A stretch of 64,000 bases of DNA from Neorhizobium galegae (GCF_021391675.1 NZ_CP090095.1:2485501-2549500), one strand, 5' to 3'; shown: positions 1 through 12,107, numbered from the stretch's first letter. Notes: generated by a model from the letters alone, not told the origin. Program-made: numbers and translations.

Positions 1-489
1 GAAGGCCTGTCGATCCGCGCACGCACGCCGGCGGACGCGCCTGATATCACCGCCTTGCACAATATGCCCGGCTACCGCCGGGGCACCCTCAGAACGCCGC
101 ACCACAGCCCGGAGGAAATCCGCAAGGGCATCGAGAACCAGTCCGCCAATTTCATCTCGCTGGTCGCGGTCCTAAAGGACAGGATCGTCGGCGATGTGGG
201 TATGACCCGCTATGCAAATCGCCGGGCACATGCCGGAAGTATCGGCATGGGCGTCCACGACGCCTATATTGGCCGCGGGATCGGCCGCGCCCTGATCGGC
301 GAAATCCTCGCCATCGCCGACCGATGGCTGGACCTGAAGCGCGTCGAACTGACGGTCTATACCGACAATGAGGCGGCGCTGGCGCTCTACCGGAAATTCG
401 GCTTCGAGGTGGAAGGCCATCTCAAACAATTCGCCTTCCGCAACGGCGAATATGTCGATGCCTATTCGATGGCGCGGCTCAGGGCGTGA
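1..489 (+). CDS. GNAT family N-acetyltransferase, 5' end cut by the window
   Basis: The reading frame is open from base 1, so the true start lies outside the window; a TTG at 55 is internal. The visible 162 residues form an acetyl-CoA-dependent GNAT fold: the pyrophosphate-binding loop is seen as GRGIGRAL (around 300), followed by helix alpha-4 and the late-fold DNEAALALYRKFGFEVEG segment typical of RimI-like and amino-acid N-acetyltransferases. The EYVDAYSMARL tail is common in the YhhY/PhnO-like branch. The acceptor substrate cannot be read from the sequence. It converges on ligA. Confidence 0.85.
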   Translation, partial: EGLSIRARTPADAPDITALHNMPGYRRGTLRTPHHSPEEIRKGIENQSANFISLVAVLKDRIVGDVGMTRYANRRAHAGSIGMGVHDAYIGRGIGRALIGEILAIADRWLDLKRVELTVYTDNEAALALYRKFGFEVEGHLKQFAFRNGEYVDAYSMARLRA

Positions 490-509
490 CCTTCATCACC
501 CGATGAAGG
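490..509. terminator. Hairpin between the convergent GNAT and ligA genes
   Basis: Eight-base perfect inverted repeat CCTTCATC/GATGAAGG with a 4-base loop sits exactly between two convergent stop codons. There is no T-run on either side, so termination is an inference from position and stem only. Confidence 0.4.
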
Positions 510-512
510 CCC

Positions 513-2675
<2,163 letters not shown>

Positions 2676-2786
2676 CTACTCCTCGGATAGCGAGGAGTCG
2701 TTTTGTAGAGCAAATTTTAGCGATGGGAAGGGTGGAGGACGAGTGATACGGATGGGATAGGCGGGAGAGGTTGCCCAGCGTAACTG

Positions 2787-4460
2787 CTAACCGTTCCCAG
2801 CCAGCAACCTTTTCGCAGCCGCCCTCGCCTCGTCGGTTACCGATGCGCCGGCGAGCATGCGGGCGATCTCTTCGGTGCGGTGTTCCGGCTCCATGGTGGC
2901 GACGCGGGTGGCGATCTTGTCGGTGCCCTCGCCGGCCGGCCCCTTGGAGATCAGCAGATGGGTGGCGGCCCGGGCGGCCACCTGCGGCGCGTGGGTGACG
3001 GAAAGCACCTGCACCTTGTCGGACAGACGTTTCAACCGCTGGCCGATCGCATCGGCGACCGCACCGCCGACGCCGGTGTCGATTTCGTCGAAGACCAGCG
3101 TCGGAGCCGAGCCGCGGTCGGCGAGCGCCACCTTGAGCGCCAAGAGGAAACGCGACAGCTCGCCGCCCGAAGCGACCTTCATGATCGGGCCGGGACGCGT
3201 GCCGGGATTGGTCTGGACGTGGAACTCCACGGTATCGATGCCTTCGGCACTTGCCGCTTCTGGATCGCTCGCCACATCGACCATGAAACGGGCGCGCTCG
3301 AGCTTCAGCGCCGGGAGCTCGGCCATGACAGCCGCGGCCAGCGATTCGGCGCCATGCCGGCGTTTTTCGGACAGGATGCCGGCTGCCTGATCGTAGGCGA
3401 CCTTGGCGGCGGCCGTCAGCTTTTCCAGCTCGCCGAGCTTTTCCTCGCCGGCATCGAGGTCGGCAAGGTCCGATATCATCTTTTCGGCAAGCGCCGGCAG
3501 GTCGGCGACCGGGATCGAATATTTACGACCGGCGGCGCGCAGGGCAAACAGCCGCTCCTCGACCCGCTCCAGTTCGCGCGGGTCGAATTCGGTCCGCCGC
3601 AGCGCCGCCTCGACTTCCATCTGGGCATTGGAGAGATAGTTGAGCGCCTGGTCGAGAAGCTCGACGGTCTCTTCGAGCAGGCCGGGCGCCTCGTGGCTCT
3701 TGCGCTCGAGGCGCCGCACCAGCGAGGCGATCAGCGGCACGGGCGACGAGTTGCCATTGAGGAATTCGGAAGCCTCGGAAATGTCGCCGGCGATGCGCTC
3801 GGATTTCTGCATCCGCGAGCGCTGCTCGGCGAGCTCGTCCTCCTCGCCGTCGCGCGGTGAGAGCGCTTCGAGCTCTTCCACCGAGGCACGGATATAATCG
3901 GCTTCGCGCGCCGCGGCCTCCACCTTGGCGCGATGGGTTTTGAAGGCCCGTTCCGCGTCCCTCCAGGAGCGATAAAGGCCGGAAAGCTGCAGCACCTCGT
4001 CGCCCAAGCCCGTGAAGGCGTCGAGCAGCGTGCGGTGGGCGTTGGTATCGATCAGCGCCCGGTCGTCGTGCTGTCCGTGGATTTCGACCAGAAGCTGGCC
4101 CGCCTGGCGCATCAGCTGCACGCTGACCGGCTGGTCGTTGATGGATGCGCGGGTGCGCCCGTCGGCCGACTGGATGCGGCGGAAGATCAGGTCGCCGTCG
4201 TCGTCGATGCCGTTATCGCGCAGGAGTTTTCGGGCGCCGTGGCTGCCGGACACATCGAAGACGGCCGTCACCTGGCCCTTGTCTTCCCCATGGCGCACCA
4301 GGTCGCCGTCGCCGCGGCCGCCGAGCGCCAGCGAAAGACTGTCGAGCAGGATCGATTTGCCGGCGCCGGTTTCGCCGGTCAACACCGAAAGGCCGGTCTC
4401 GAAGGCAAGGTCCAGCCGCTCGATCAGAACGATATCGCGGATCGACAACTGGATCAGCAT
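2787..4460 (-). CDS. recN: DNA repair ATPase RecN
   Basis: SMC-like ATPase that acts early in recombinational repair of double-strand breaks. The 557-residue protein has Walker A GETGAGKS at residues 29-36, a long coiled-coil middle, the ABC signature SGGELSRF and Walker B LVFDEIDTG near residue 455 followed by the His switch VTHAPQ. The start has AAGGTCTGAG upstream. Only 10 bases separate it from the bamD stop codon, so it belongs to the bamD transcript. The bamD-recN-ligA order is the usual rhizobial one. No LexA box was recognised directly in front of it. Confidence 0.97.
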   Translation of the reverse strand: MLIQLSIRDIVLIERLDLAFETGLSVLTGETGAGKSILLDSLSLALGGRGDGDLVRHGEDKGQVTAVFDVSGSHGARKLLRDNGIDDDGDLIFRRIQSADGRTRASINDQPVSVQLMRQAGQLLVEIHGQHDDRALIDTNAHRTLLDAFTGLGDEVLQLSGLYRSWRDAERAFKTHRAKVEAAAREADYIRASVEELEALSPRDGEEDELAEQRSRMQKSERIAGDISEASEFLNGNSSPVPLIASLVRRLERKSHEAPGLLEETVELLDQALNYLSNAQMEVEAALRRTEFDPRELERVEERLFALRAAGRKYSIPVADLPALAEKMISDLADLDAGEEKLGELEKLTAAAKVAYDQAAGILSEKRRHGAESLAAAVMAELPALKLERARFMVDVASDPEAASAEGIDTVEFHVQTNPGTRPGPIMKVASGGELSRFLLALKVALADRGSAPTLVFDEIDTGVGGAVADAIGQRLKRLSDKVQVLSVTHAPQVAARAATHLLISKGPAGEGTDKIATRVATMEPEHRTEEIARMLAGASVTDEARAAAKRLLAGNG

Positions 4461-4470
4461 GTCTCAGACC

Positions 4471-5337
4471 TTATGCGCCGATCAGCTTGGCCCCGGCGCG
4501 GGAAATCCACGAGCCGCGATTTTCGCGGGGCTCGACGCCGTTGCCCTTCAGCAGCTTGAAGGAATCGGCATACCACTGGCTGTCGGGATAATTGCGCCCG
4601 AGGACAGCGGCAGCGGTCTGCGCCTCCTCCGTGATGCCCATCGCATAATAGGCTTCGGTCAGACGCGCCAGCGCCTCTTCCACCTGATTGGTGTTCGGAT
4701 ACTGTTCGACCACGTTGCGGAAGCGCCGGATCGCGGCAAGATATTCCTTGCGCTCCAGATAGTACCGGCCGATCTGCATTTCCTTGCCGGCGAGCTGGTC
4801 GCGCGCAAAGCGGATCTTCGCCTGGGCATCCTCGACATATTCCGAGGTCGGATAATTGGTTACGACCTTGTTCATCGCATCGATGGTGCGCACCGCAGCG
4901 CGCTGGTCCTGGGTCACGTCGGCGATCTGCTTGGAGTAAGCGAGGCCGACGAGATACTGGACATAGGCCGAATCCTGCGATTGCGGATACTGGCTCATGT
5001 AGCGGTTGCCGGTGGCCACCGCCTCGTCGTTGCGGCCGAGCCGGTACTTGGTGAATGTGCTCATGACGAGCGCCTTGCGGCCCCATTCGGTGAACGGATT
5101 CTGGCGGTCGATCGAATCGAACTTGCGGCCCGCTTCGGCAAGGTTGCCGGCCTTCATGTTGGCGAGACCCTGGTTGTAGAGCGTCTCCGGCGCATCCGTT
5201 TCGAGACCGAGCTTGGTGATGTCGATATCGGGATCCGACTGGCAGGCGGTCATGCCAAAGCCGGCGCCGGCCAGCACCAGCGACATAAGCGCTACTCTTG
5301 CCGTCTTACGCATTCCAACAGACCTTACATGGTTCAT
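4471..5337 (-). CDS. bamD: Outer membrane assembly lipoprotein BamD
   Basis: Essential TPR lipoprotein of the BAM complex that inserts beta-barrel proteins into the outer membrane. The chosen ATG (5337) is preceded by CAGGAA and gives an N-terminal signal with lipobox-like GMTAC, lipidated cysteine at residue 32; a second ATG at 5313 would only shorten the signal, while an upstream in-frame ATG (5454) adds an unsupported 39-residue leader. Tetratricopeptide repeats follow ([49 protein letters not shown]). The stop TAA lies 10 bases before recN. A TATATT element lies about 140 bases upstream, which could be a -10 box, but no convincing -35 box accompanies it. Confidence 0.95.
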   Translation of the reverse strand: MNHVRSVGMRKTARVALMSLVLAGAGFGMTACQSDPDIDITKLGLETDAPETLYNQGLANMKAGNLAEAGRKFDSIDRQNPFTEWGRKALVMSTFTKYRLGRNDEAVATGNRYMSQYPQSQDSAYVQYLVGLAYSKQIADVTQDQRAAVRTIDAMNKVVTNYPTSEYVEDAQAKIRFARDQLAGKEMQIGRYYLERKEYLAAIRRFRNVVEQYPNTNQVEEALARLTEAYYAMGITEEAQTAAAVLGRNYPDSQWYADSFKLLKGNGVEPRENRGSWISRAGAKLIGA

Positions 5338-5502
5338 TCGAGAATTCCTGATCGTCCCGCGCCTGAAAAGCCCGCTGCCCAAGCAGGCCGTTCTAGCCAT
5401 AAAAGCAAAGGGAGAGCAACGCAATGCTGTGGCATTAATGCATTTTTGTGGCACGTCGCCGCAATATACGGCATTTCAAGGTTAAATCGGAACCTGTCTC
5501 CC

Positions 5503-5535
5503 AAAAAGAAAAAGGCCGCTTCCGGAGAAGCGGCC
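5503..5535 (-). terminator. Rho-independent terminator of lpxC
   Basis: Perfect 9-base stem GGCCGCTTC/GAAGCGGCC (5514-5535) with a 4-base loop. On the minus strand it is followed by a run of ten T interrupted by one C (bases 5513-5503). It lies 21 bases past the lpxC stop, and separates lpxC from bamD. Confidence 0.87.
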
Positions 5536-5556
5536 GAGTCGACTGGGTCAACTTTA

Positions 5557-6513
5557 TCAGGCAAACCAGGACGCGAGTTCCGGCACGTTGACCGGTACGA
5601 ACTCCCCTGCCCGCACGCGGGCCGCGCGCGACGACGGAGCCTCGACAACCTCATAAGCCGTCGGGTCGCTCATCAGCGCCTTCAGCGCATTGGCATTCAT
5701 CTTGTGGCCGCCGCGATAGGAGCGGTAGCAGCCGATGAACTGGGCGCCGGCAAGCGCCAGGTCGCCGACGGCATCGAGCGTCTTGTGGCGGACGAATTCA
5801 TCCTTGTAACGAAGGCCCTCGACATTGACGATCGTGTCGTCGTCGGAGATGACCACCGAATTTTCGAGAGAGGAACCGAGCGCGTAGCCGGCAGCCCAGA
5901 GACGCTCCACGTCGCGCATGAAGCCGAATGTGCGGGCGCGGGAGAGTTCCTGCTTGAAGGTCGCAGCGGTCAGGTCGCCCTTCCAGCTCTGGCGGCCGAT
6001 CAGCGGCGAAGAGAAGTCGATTTCCACCTCGAAGCGCGTGCCGTCATAGGGCCGGAATTCCGACCAGGACGCACCGGCGTCGATGCGGACCGGCTTCAGG
6101 ACGCGGATATAGCGGCGCTTGATGCCGAGATTGACGATACCGGCCTGCTCGATCGCTTCGATGAAAGGAAGGGAGCTGCCGTCCATGATCGGCATCTCGC
6201 CGCTGTCGACTTCGACCATGAGGTTGTCGACGCCGAGCGCGTAAATCGCGGCCATCACATGTTCGATCGTCGCGACGGAACGGGAAAGCGACGTGCCGAG
6301 AACGGTGCAGAGATCGGTATTGCCGACCTGGGAGGAAACGGCCCGATATTCGACCGAGCTGCCGTCGTCCAGAAGACGCGTGAAGATTACGCCGGTGCCG
6401 GCTTCGGCAGGCTGAAAAGTGAGGCTGACGGGAGCTCCGGAATGAACGCCAATGCCCTTCAGGGTTACCGGGGAGGCGATGGTGGTCTGGAAACCGAACA
6501 GTCCGATAGTCAT
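5557..6513 (-). CDS. lpxC: UDP-3-O-acyl-N-acetylglucosamine deacetylase LpxC
   Basis: Zinc amidase for the first committed step of lipid A synthesis in the cytoplasm. The 318-residue form starts at MTIGLFGFQT, preceded by AAGAAGG; the frame is open 51 codons further upstream but that leader has no family counterpart. Zinc ligands are visible as H85 (TIEHVMAA), H243 and D247 (VRHKTLDAVGD), with general acid H270 (RGGHKMN). It lies downstream of ftsZ, as in E. coli, but a hairpin after ftsZ suggests partly separate transcription. A strong terminator follows. Its own leader contains an inverted repeat at 6578-6598. Confidence 0.97.
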   Translation of the reverse strand: MTIGLFGFQTTIASPVTLKGIGVHSGAPVSLTFQPAEAGTGVIFTRLLDDGSSVEYRAVSSQVGNTDLCTVLGTSLSRSVATIEHVMAAIYALGVDNLMVEVDSGEMPIMDGSSLPFIEAIEQAGIVNLGIKRRYIRVLKPVRIDAGASWSEFRPYDGTRFEVEIDFSSPLIGRQSWKGDLTAATFKQELSRARTFGFMRDVERLWAAGYALGSSLENSVVISDDDTIVNVEGLRYKDEFVRHKTLDAVGDLALAGAQFIGCYRSYRGGHKMNANALKALMSDPTAYEVVEAPSSRAARVRAGEFVPVNVPELASWFA

Positions 6514-6577
6514 TCCTGCTGCCTTCTTTTCGCCGGATCCGTAAAGAAAATGGATCCGAAATTCTTGAGCGCCACCG

Positions 6578-6598
6578 GACCGATCACCTGAATCGGTC
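6578..6598. repeat. Inverted repeat in the lpxC leader
   Basis: GACCGAT/ATCGGTC with a 7-base spacer lies 65-85 bases upstream of the lpxC ATG, in the 266-base gap between ftsZ and lpxC. It could be an operator half-pair or an RNA hairpin in the leader. Nothing else is recognisable in that gap apart from the ftsZ terminator. Confidence 0.4.
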
Positions 6599-6714
6599 GA
6601 TCCCTTTTGGCGTCCCTTAGCATCCTTCATACGCAGCCGTTTGGCACAATCCAAATCACTGTTCATTTCGGATTGTTACGTTGTTAACTCTGCGTCTTGA
6701 TTGACAAAACGAGC

Positions 6715-6743
6715 GAAGGCCCGGACGCGTGATCCGGGCCTTC
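6715..6743 (-). terminator. Probable ftsZ terminator
   Basis: Eleven-base perfect stem GAAGGCCCGGA/TCCGGGCCTTC with a 7-base loop, 37 bases after the ftsZ stop. In the minus direction a TTTT run begins four bases after the stem, so termination may be partial. Confidence 0.62.
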
Positions 6744-6779
6744 TTCACGTTTCGTGACCGTCTTTAACTCAAGTAGAAA

Positions 6780-8564
6780 TCAGTTCGATTGACGGCGCAG
6801 GAAGGCCGGAATTTCGAGCTGGTCTTCCTCGTGATGGGCCTGCGGAACCGCACGTCCATGATCGTCGAGATTGCCGCGGCGCGGCGCATAGAGGCTGGCT
6901 TCGGCCGACAGCGGACGACGTTGCTGCGGGGCCGGAGCCGGTGCTGCCGGCTCGATGTGAGCAGGCTCTTCCTCTTCGCGGCGGCCGAGCGAATTGGTGA
7001 TCCGCTTCAGGAGACCCATCGGACCGCGCTCTTCCTGTACATGCTGTACCGGCTGGGCGCGGCGATCCATCTCGGCCTTCACGACCGGCGGGAAATCCTC
7101 GACCTTCGGCATGCGAACCGGTTCAACCACCTGCGACATCGGCTCGCGATAGACCGGCTGTGCCGCACGCGGAGCCGGCTGGCTCATCACCGGAGCGGGC
7201 TGCGGCTGCACGTGATGCTGAACCGGGGCCGGCTGCGGCGCGGGCGCCGGACGGCTCATGACCGGGGCTTGAGCTTCGACCGGAGCAGCACCGAAGATGC
7301 GGCTCTGCGGACGGAACTCTTCCTGCTGATGCATGACCGGCTGCGGAGCGACCGGCTGTGGTGCCGGGGCCGCATGCTGGTGCTGCGGTTCAGCGATCGC
7401 GAGTTCGCGTTCCATTTCGGCTTCCGCCATGCGGATCGTCTCGGCGATCGGGTCGACGAACGGCTTCGGAGCCGGGGCTGCCTGCATGACCGGAGCCGGC
7501 TGAGCGGCAACCGGCGCCGGAGCAATCGCTGCCGACGGGCGGATGATCGGCTTTGAAGCGGCGCGGATTTCGGCGGCACGGATGTCGACGGCGCCGGCGG
7601 CACGATCGATGCCGGTCGCCACGACCGATACGCGGATCAGGCCTTCGAGCGCTTCGTCGAAGGTGGCGCCGAGGATGATGTTCGCATCCGGATCGACTTC
7701 CTCGCGGATACGGGTCGCGGCTTCATCGACTTCGAACAGCGTCAGGTCGCGGCCGCCGGTGATCGAGATCAGGAGGCCTTGAGCGCCCTTCATCGAGGTC
7801 TCGTCGAGCAGCGGGTTGGCGATGGCGGCTTCTGCGGCCTGCATGGCGCGGCCGGGGCCGGATGCTTCGCCGGTACCCATCATCGCGCGGCCCATCTCGC
7901 GCATCACCGAGCGGACGTCGGCGAAGTCGAGGTTGATCAGGCCTTCCTTGACCATCAGGTCGGTAATGCAGGCGACGCCCGAATAGAGAACCTGGTCGGC
8001 CATCGCAAACGCGTCGGCAAAGGTCGTCTTGTCGTTGGCGATGCGGAAGAGGTTCTGGTTCGGGATGACGATCAGCGTGTCGACCGACTTCTGCAGTTCC
8101 TGGATGCCGGATTCGGCAAGGCGCATGCGGCGCTGGCCTTCGAAGTGAAACGGCTTGGTGACGACGCCGACTGTCAGGATGCCCTTGGAGCGGGCAGCCT
8201 GCGCGACGACCGGCGCGGCACCCGTGCCGGTGCCGCCGCCCATGCCGGCGGTGACGAAGCACATGTGCGTGCCGTGCAGGTGATCGACGATCTCGTCGAG
8301 GCATTCTTCCGCGGCGGCGCGGCCGACTTCCGGCTGCGAACCGGCGCCGAGGCCTTCGGTGACCCGGGCACCCATCTGGATGATCCGCTCGGCCTTGGTC
8401 ATGGTCAGCGCCTGGGCATCGGTATTGGCAACGACGAAGTCGACGCCCTCGAGGCCGGCAGTGATCATGTTGTTGACGGCGTTACCGCCGCCGCCGCCGA
8501 CGCCGAACACGGTAATCCGCGGCTTCAATTCGGTGATATCAGGCTTTTGCAGCTTGATGGTCAT
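6780..8564 (-). CDS. ftsZ: Cell division GTPase FtsZ, long rhizobial form
   Basis: Tubulin homologue that forms the Z ring and recruits the divisome. Start [10 protein letters not shown] has AGAAGGAA upstream; an in-frame ATG 16 codons earlier lacks support. The GTP-binding signature GGGTGTGA is at residues 109-116 and the T7 loop NLDFADV at about 207-213. The globular part ends near residue 320. It is followed by a disordered Pro/Ala/Gln-rich linker of about 260 residues and a C-terminal [11 protein letters not shown] peptide that binds FtsA and similar partners. At 594 residues it is far longer than E. coli FtsZ (383), as expected for FtsZ1 of rhizobia. It is the last gene of ddlB-ftsQ-ftsA-ftsZ. 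Confidence 0.98.
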   Translation of the reverse strand: MTIKLQKPDITELKPRITVFGVGGGGGNAVNNMITAGLEGVDFVVANTDAQALTMTKAERIIQMGARVTEGLGAGSQPEVGRAAAEECLDEIVDHLHGTHMCFVTAGMGGGTGTGAAPVVAQAARSKGILTVGVVTKPFHFEGQRRMRLAESGIQELQKSVDTLIVIPNQNLFRIANDKTTFADAFAMADQVLYSGVACITDLMVKEGLINLDFADVRSVMREMGRAMMGTGEASGPGRAMQAAEAAIANPLLDETSMKGAQGLLISITGGRDLTLFEVDEAATRIREEVDPDANIILGATFDEALEGLIRVSVVATGIDRAAGAVDIRAAEIRAASKPIIRPSAAIAPAPVAAQPAPVMQAAPAPKPFVDPIAETIRMAEAEMERELAIAEPQHQHAAPAPQPVAPQPVMHQQEEFRPQSRIFGAAPVEAQAPVMSRPAPAPQPAPVQHHVQPQPAPVMSQPAPRAAQPVYREPMSQVVEPVRMPKVEDFPPVVKAEMDRRAQPVQHVQEERGPMGLLKRITNSLGRREEEEPAHIEPAAPAPAPQQRRPLSAEASLYAPRRGNLDDHGRAVPQAHHEEDQLEIPAFLRRQSN

Positions 8565-8651
8565 TGCACCAGTTCCTTCTTTTGCTGGCCGCATCGCCGC
8601 CGGCCAATTCATTGCAACTCTTCTCCGATGCGCGGGCCGAAGCCCCTCGCA

Positions 8652-9983
8652 TCAAAAACTTTCCTTCAACCACTGGCCCACGCGGGCCAGCCTGCCATTG
8701 CCGCTTCCCAGCGTGGCCATCAGGCCGCTCTGCGAAGCGTGTGTTTCGAGATCCGCGACCTGCGGATAGATCATCAGTCCGACTGCCGTCGAAAAGGCCG
8801 GTCCCTTGGCTGCCGTCGGCAGGCCGGAGACGCCCATCGGGCGGCCGATGCGGACATTGCGCGCCAGGATGCGGCGCGCCGTTTCCGAAAGGCCGGTAAG
8901 CTGGCTGGCACCACCCGTCAGCACGACGCGCTTGCCGACGATCGGGCTGAAACCCGACTTCTGGATGCGGTCGCGGATGAGTTCGAGCGTCTCTTCGATG
9001 CGCGCCTGCACGATGCGGGTGACCAGCGAGCGCGGCACCTGGGTCGGCTGATCGCGATCGTCCTCGCCGATCGGCGGAACGGAGATCACATCTCGCTCGT
9101 CGCCACCGTTGGCGAGCGCCGAACCGTGCACGACCTTCATGCGCTCGGCATCCTCGATGCGGGTCGAAAGCCCGCGAGCAAGGTCGGTCGTCACGTGATG
9201 ACCGCCAAGGCTGATGGCATCCGTATGGACCAGCTTGCCCTCGGCAAAGACCGAGATCGTCGTCGTGCCGCCGCCCATGTCGATCGCGGCGCAGCCGAGC
9301 TCGACTTCGTCGTCGACGAGGGCAGCAAGGCCGCTCGCATAGGGCGTCGCGACCATGCCTTCGACCGACAGATGGGCACGGTTGACGCAGAGTTCGAGGT
9401 TCTTCAGCGTGGCGCGCTCGGCGGCCACGACGTGCATGTCGACGCCGAGCGTATCGCCGAACATCGCCAGCGGATCGCGGATGCCGCGTTCGCCGTCGAG
9501 CGAGAAGCCGGTCGGAAGTGAGTGCAGGATGGCACGATCCTGGCGCAACGACTGCTGGCTTGCCGCGATCAGAACCTTCTTGAGATCAGCCTCTTCCACT
9601 TCCTGGCCGCCGAGATCGATCGTCGCGGTATAGACGTCGCTGGTGATGCGGCCGGCGGAGACATTGACGATCAGGCTGTCGACGGTAAGCCCCGCCATAC
9701 GCTCGGCGGCATCGACCGCGAGACGGACGACGCTTTCTGCGGCATCGAGATCGCCGATCACGCCGGACTTCACACCGCGCGAGCGCTGGTGGCCGATGCC
9801 GATGATTTCGATATTGTGGGTGCGGCCAGGCAGAACCTGGCTTTCCTGCCGCGGCGTCAGCCGGGCGATCATGCAGACCACCTTGGTAGAGCCGATATCG
9901 AGGACCGAAACGACGTGACTACGCTTGGAAGACAGCGGCTTCATGCGCGGCAGACCGAAATGGGAGGAACCGAATACGCTCAA
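8652..9983 (-). CDS. ftsA: Cell division actin-like ATPase FtsA
   Basis: Membrane-tethered actin homologue that links FtsZ to the inner membrane and to late division proteins. Actin-fold phosphate loops are seen as VLDIGSTKVVCMI (about 25-37) and AIDMGGGTTTISVF. A C-terminal amphipathic stretch (LARVGQWLKESF) fits the membrane-targeting helix. The start is TTG, overlapping the ftsQ stop (TTGA) with GGGAGAG five bases upstream; the first ATG is 13 codons in and has no ribosome site, and rhizobial FtsA proteins share the N-terminal MS.FGSSHFGLPR stretch. The 443-residue length is normal. Confidence 0.97.
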   Translation of the reverse strand: MSVFGSSHFGLPRMKPLSSKRSHVVSVLDIGSTKVVCMIARLTPRQESQVLPGRTHNIEIIGIGHQRSRGVKSGVIGDLDAAESVVRLAVDAAERMAGLTVDSLIVNVSAGRITSDVYTATIDLGGQEVEEADLKKVLIAASQQSLRQDRAILHSLPTGFSLDGERGIRDPLAMFGDTLGVDMHVVAAERATLKNLELCVNRAHLSVEGMVATPYASGLAALVDDEVELGCAAIDMGGGTTTISVFAEGKLVHTDAISLGGHHVTTDLARGLSTRIEDAERMKVVHGSALANGGDERDVISVPPIGEDDRDQPTQVPRSLVTRIVQARIEETLELIRDRIQKSGFSPIVGKRVVLTGGASQLTGLSETARRILARNVRIGRPMGVSGLPTAAKGPAFSTAVGLMIYPQVADLETHASQSGLMATLGSGNGRLARVGQWLKESF

Positions 9984-10912
9984 GACTGCTCTCCCAGTTT
10001 CTTCAGGGCCTTCGTCCGCGCATCCAGCGCCTCTCTGCGGCGATCCAAGGCACCGGGAGTAAGCTGGATGGTGGTGCGATCCTCAAGCCTCAGATCGACG
10101 GCGGCGACATCGCGCTCCAGCAAACCCTGCTCCTTTTCGAGCCGTGCGAGCACGCGGAGCGCCTTGGCGACGTTGGCTTCCGGCAGCTTCAGCACGACGC
10201 CGTTGTCGAGATGCAGATCCCAGCGGCGACCGGCAATGCGAACATAGGCCTTCACACGATTTTTCAGCTCCGGCCAGCCGGCCATGGCGTCTTCGAAGGA
10301 GGCGGCGGCCGTCTCGGCATCGCGGCCGACAAACAGCGGCAGCGAGGCGAACTTGTTGTCACGCAGCGGCGCGATCACGCTGCCGTTCTTTTCGATCAGC
10401 GACAGCTCGGCGCCGTGCTGCCAGATGCCGAAGGCCTGACGTTCCTTCAGCATCACCTCGATCGTCTTCGGATAGATCTTGCGGACTTCCGCATACTGGA
10501 CCCAGGGAAGCGCCGAGAGCTTGCGGCGGGCGGAATCGATGTCGAGAGCGACGAGCGAGGTCGTGCCGTCGAGGCCGAGAAGCTGCAGGATGTCGATTTC
10601 GGAAGTCTGGTCATTGCCCGAGACGCGCACATCCTCGATCGCAAAGCCGACAGCCGCCGTAGTCGCCTGCGCGACCGCCTGACCATGACCGCCGAGCGAC
10701 ATGCCGTAAAGACCGACTGCGGCAAAAAAGCCGAGAGCGGAAAGCGTTCCGGTATGGGGCGGGATATGGATGCGGCCGGTGGCGAGGCTGGCGCAGAAAC
10801 GGAACACCCGGCGAAGCGGGCGCGGAAGAACCCGGCGCTCTTCGGCACCGAGATAATGAGCCTGAGAACGGCCTCGCGGTCCACCCGCTTTTCTGCCGAT
10901 CAACGCAAACAC
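9980..10912 (-). CDS. ftsQ: Cell division protein FtsQ (DivIB), GTG start
   Basis: Bitopic divisome protein that bridges FtsL/FtsB to other late proteins. After a basic cytoplasmic N-terminus there is one membrane segment (about residues 53-70, [19 protein letters not shown]), then a POTRA domain ([25 protein letters not shown]) and a beta domain. I chose GTG at 10912 because GGTGGAGGA lies 6-7 bases before it; the ATG at 10933 has no ribosome site. The gene starts inside the 3' end of ddlB (13-base overlap) and its stop overlaps the ftsA TTG, indicating tight translational coupling. Confidence 0.93.
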   Translation of the reverse strand: MFALIGRKAGGPRGRSQAHYLGAEERRVLPRPLRRVFRFCASLATGRIHIPPHTGTLSALGFFAAVGLYGMSLGGHGQAVAQATTAAVGFAIEDVRVSGNDQTSEIDILQLLGLDGTTSLVALDIDSARRKLSALPWVQYAEVRKIYPKTIEVMLKERQAFGIWQHGAELSLIEKNGSVIAPLRDNKFASLPLFVGRDAETAAASFEDAMAGWPELKNRVKAYVRIAGRRWDLHLDNGVVLKLPEANVAKALRVLARLEKEQGLLERDVAAVDLRLEDRTTIQLTPGALDRRREALDARTKALKKLGEQS

Positions 10913-11826
10913 GTAGCGTCCTCCACCATCCAACGGACGAGTTCACCAAATGAGTGACCGGCATGGCCGGCCATTTCGGGCACCAGCGATGTCGGGGTCA
11001 TGCCCGGCTGCGTGTTGATTTCCAGCCAGATAACCTCGCCGTTCTCGGAGAAGCGGTCGTCGTAGCGAAAGTCGGAGCGACTGACGCCACGGCAGCCCAT
11101 CGCCTGATGCGCCTTGAGCGCTAGTGTTTGAATCTTTTGGTAAATATTCGGTGAAATTTGTGCCGGGATGACGTGTTTCGAACCACCATCCGCGTATTTC
11201 GCATCGTAATCGTAAAAGGCGTGACTGAGAGGCACCACTTCGGTGACGCCAAGCGCCACGTCGCCCATGACGCCGCAGGTGAGTTCGCGGCCATAGATAT
11301 AGCGTTCGACCAGAACACGATCGCCGTAACGCCACTCGGACGATCCAATGATCTGCGGCGGATGCGACTGATTTTCCTGGACGATCACGACGCCGAAGGA
11401 CGAGCCTTCGCGTACCGGCTTCACCACATAGGGCAGCTTTATCGGATGGGCGTTACCGATATCGAAGCGACTCATGACCTTGGCTTCGGCGACGGGGATG
11501 CCGGATGCCTTGGCGACGTGCTTGGCCTGATGTTTATCCATGGCGAGCGCCGAGGCAAGCACGCCGGAATGGGTATAGGGAATCTCGAGGTATTCGAGGA
11601 TGCCCTGGATCGTTCCGTCCTCACCGAAAGGTCCGTGCAATGCATTGAAGGCAACGTCCGGCTGAAGCTCCGAGAGAACGGCCGCAACATCCCGGCCGAC
11701 ATCGACGCGGGTGACGCGATAGCCTTCACCTTCCAGAGCATCCGCGCAGGCAGCGCCCGAGGACAGGCTGACAGGCCGCTCGGAGGAAAATCCTCCCATC
11801 AAAACAGCCACGTGCTTGTCGCTCAT
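10900..11826 (-). CDS. ddlB: D-alanine--D-alanine ligase
   Basis: ATP-grasp enzyme that joins two D-Ala for the MurF substrate, in the cytoplasm. The N-terminal [15 protein letters not shown] stretch, the central ATP-grasp domain ([16 protein letters not shown]) and the C-terminal metal/ATP-binding [19 protein letters not shown] are diagnostic. Start ATG 11826 has CGGGAG upstream; a TTG just before it is less likely. Length 308 is typical. It is the first gene of ddlB-ftsQ-ftsA-ftsZ, and the CtrA-like site at 11938-11954 lies about 115 bases upstream. Confidence 0.97.
   Translation of the reverse strand: MSDKHVAVLMGGFSSERPVSLSSGAACADALEGEGYRVTRVDVGRDVAAVLSELQPDVAFNALHGPFGEDGTIQGILEYLEIPYTHSGVLASALAMDKHQAKHVAKASGIPVAEAKVMSRFDIGNAHPIKLPYVVKPVREGSSFGVVIVQENQSHPPQIIGSSEWRYGDRVLVERYIYGRELTCGVMGDVALGVTEVVPLSHAFYDYDAKYADGGSKHVIPAQISPNIYQKIQTLALKAHQAMGCRGVSRSDFRYDDRFSENGEVIWLEINTQPGMTPTSLVPEMAGHAGHSFGELVRWMVEDATCLR
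10919..10924 (-). promoter_or_regulatory. Strong Shine-Dalgarno that fixes the ftsQ GTG start
   Basis: GGAGGA on the minus strand, six bases before GTG at 10912, inside the last codons of ddlB. It argues against the ATG at 10933. Confidence 0.7.
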
Positions 11827-11937
11827 CAATCACTCCCGCCAAAAAGGACTACACTCTCTAGTACGGCGCTTGCGCCAACCTGTTCCCTGACGATTCTCGC
11901 CGGACGTTAGGCATGCCTGCATTAGTGCCCGAATATA

Positions 11938-11954
11938 GTTAACAAACCGTTTAC
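11938..11954 (-). promoter_or_regulatory. CtrA-like binding site upstream of ddlB-ftsQAZ
   Basis: On the minus strand the site reads GTAAA-CGGTTTG-TTAAC, which matches the alphaproteobacterial CtrA consensus TTAA-N7-TTAAC at 8 of 9 positions. It lies about 115 bases upstream of the ddlB start and directly before a TATATT that could be a -10 box. CtrA control of ddlB/ftsQA promoters is known in Caulobacter; here it is inferred from the motif only. The rest of the 349-base gap (11827-12175) holds the aqpZ terminator and nothing else I recognise. Confidence 0.45.
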
Positions 11955-12107
11955 CTTGATTAACCCGGGTAGCCAAAAGCATGAAAACAAAGGAAAAATC
12001 GAATCGCTGGAAGTTAACGCCCAGTTTGCGGCAACATTCGGAACAGCCACAAAAGGACGGTCGGGCCTCTCGAATCGGACGGCGATTCCTGAAAGTCCGA
12101 GACACAG

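Noticed and set aside
4012..6591. 859-residue frame across recN, bamD and lpxC on the plus strand
   Set aside because: Shadow of three clear minus-strand genes.
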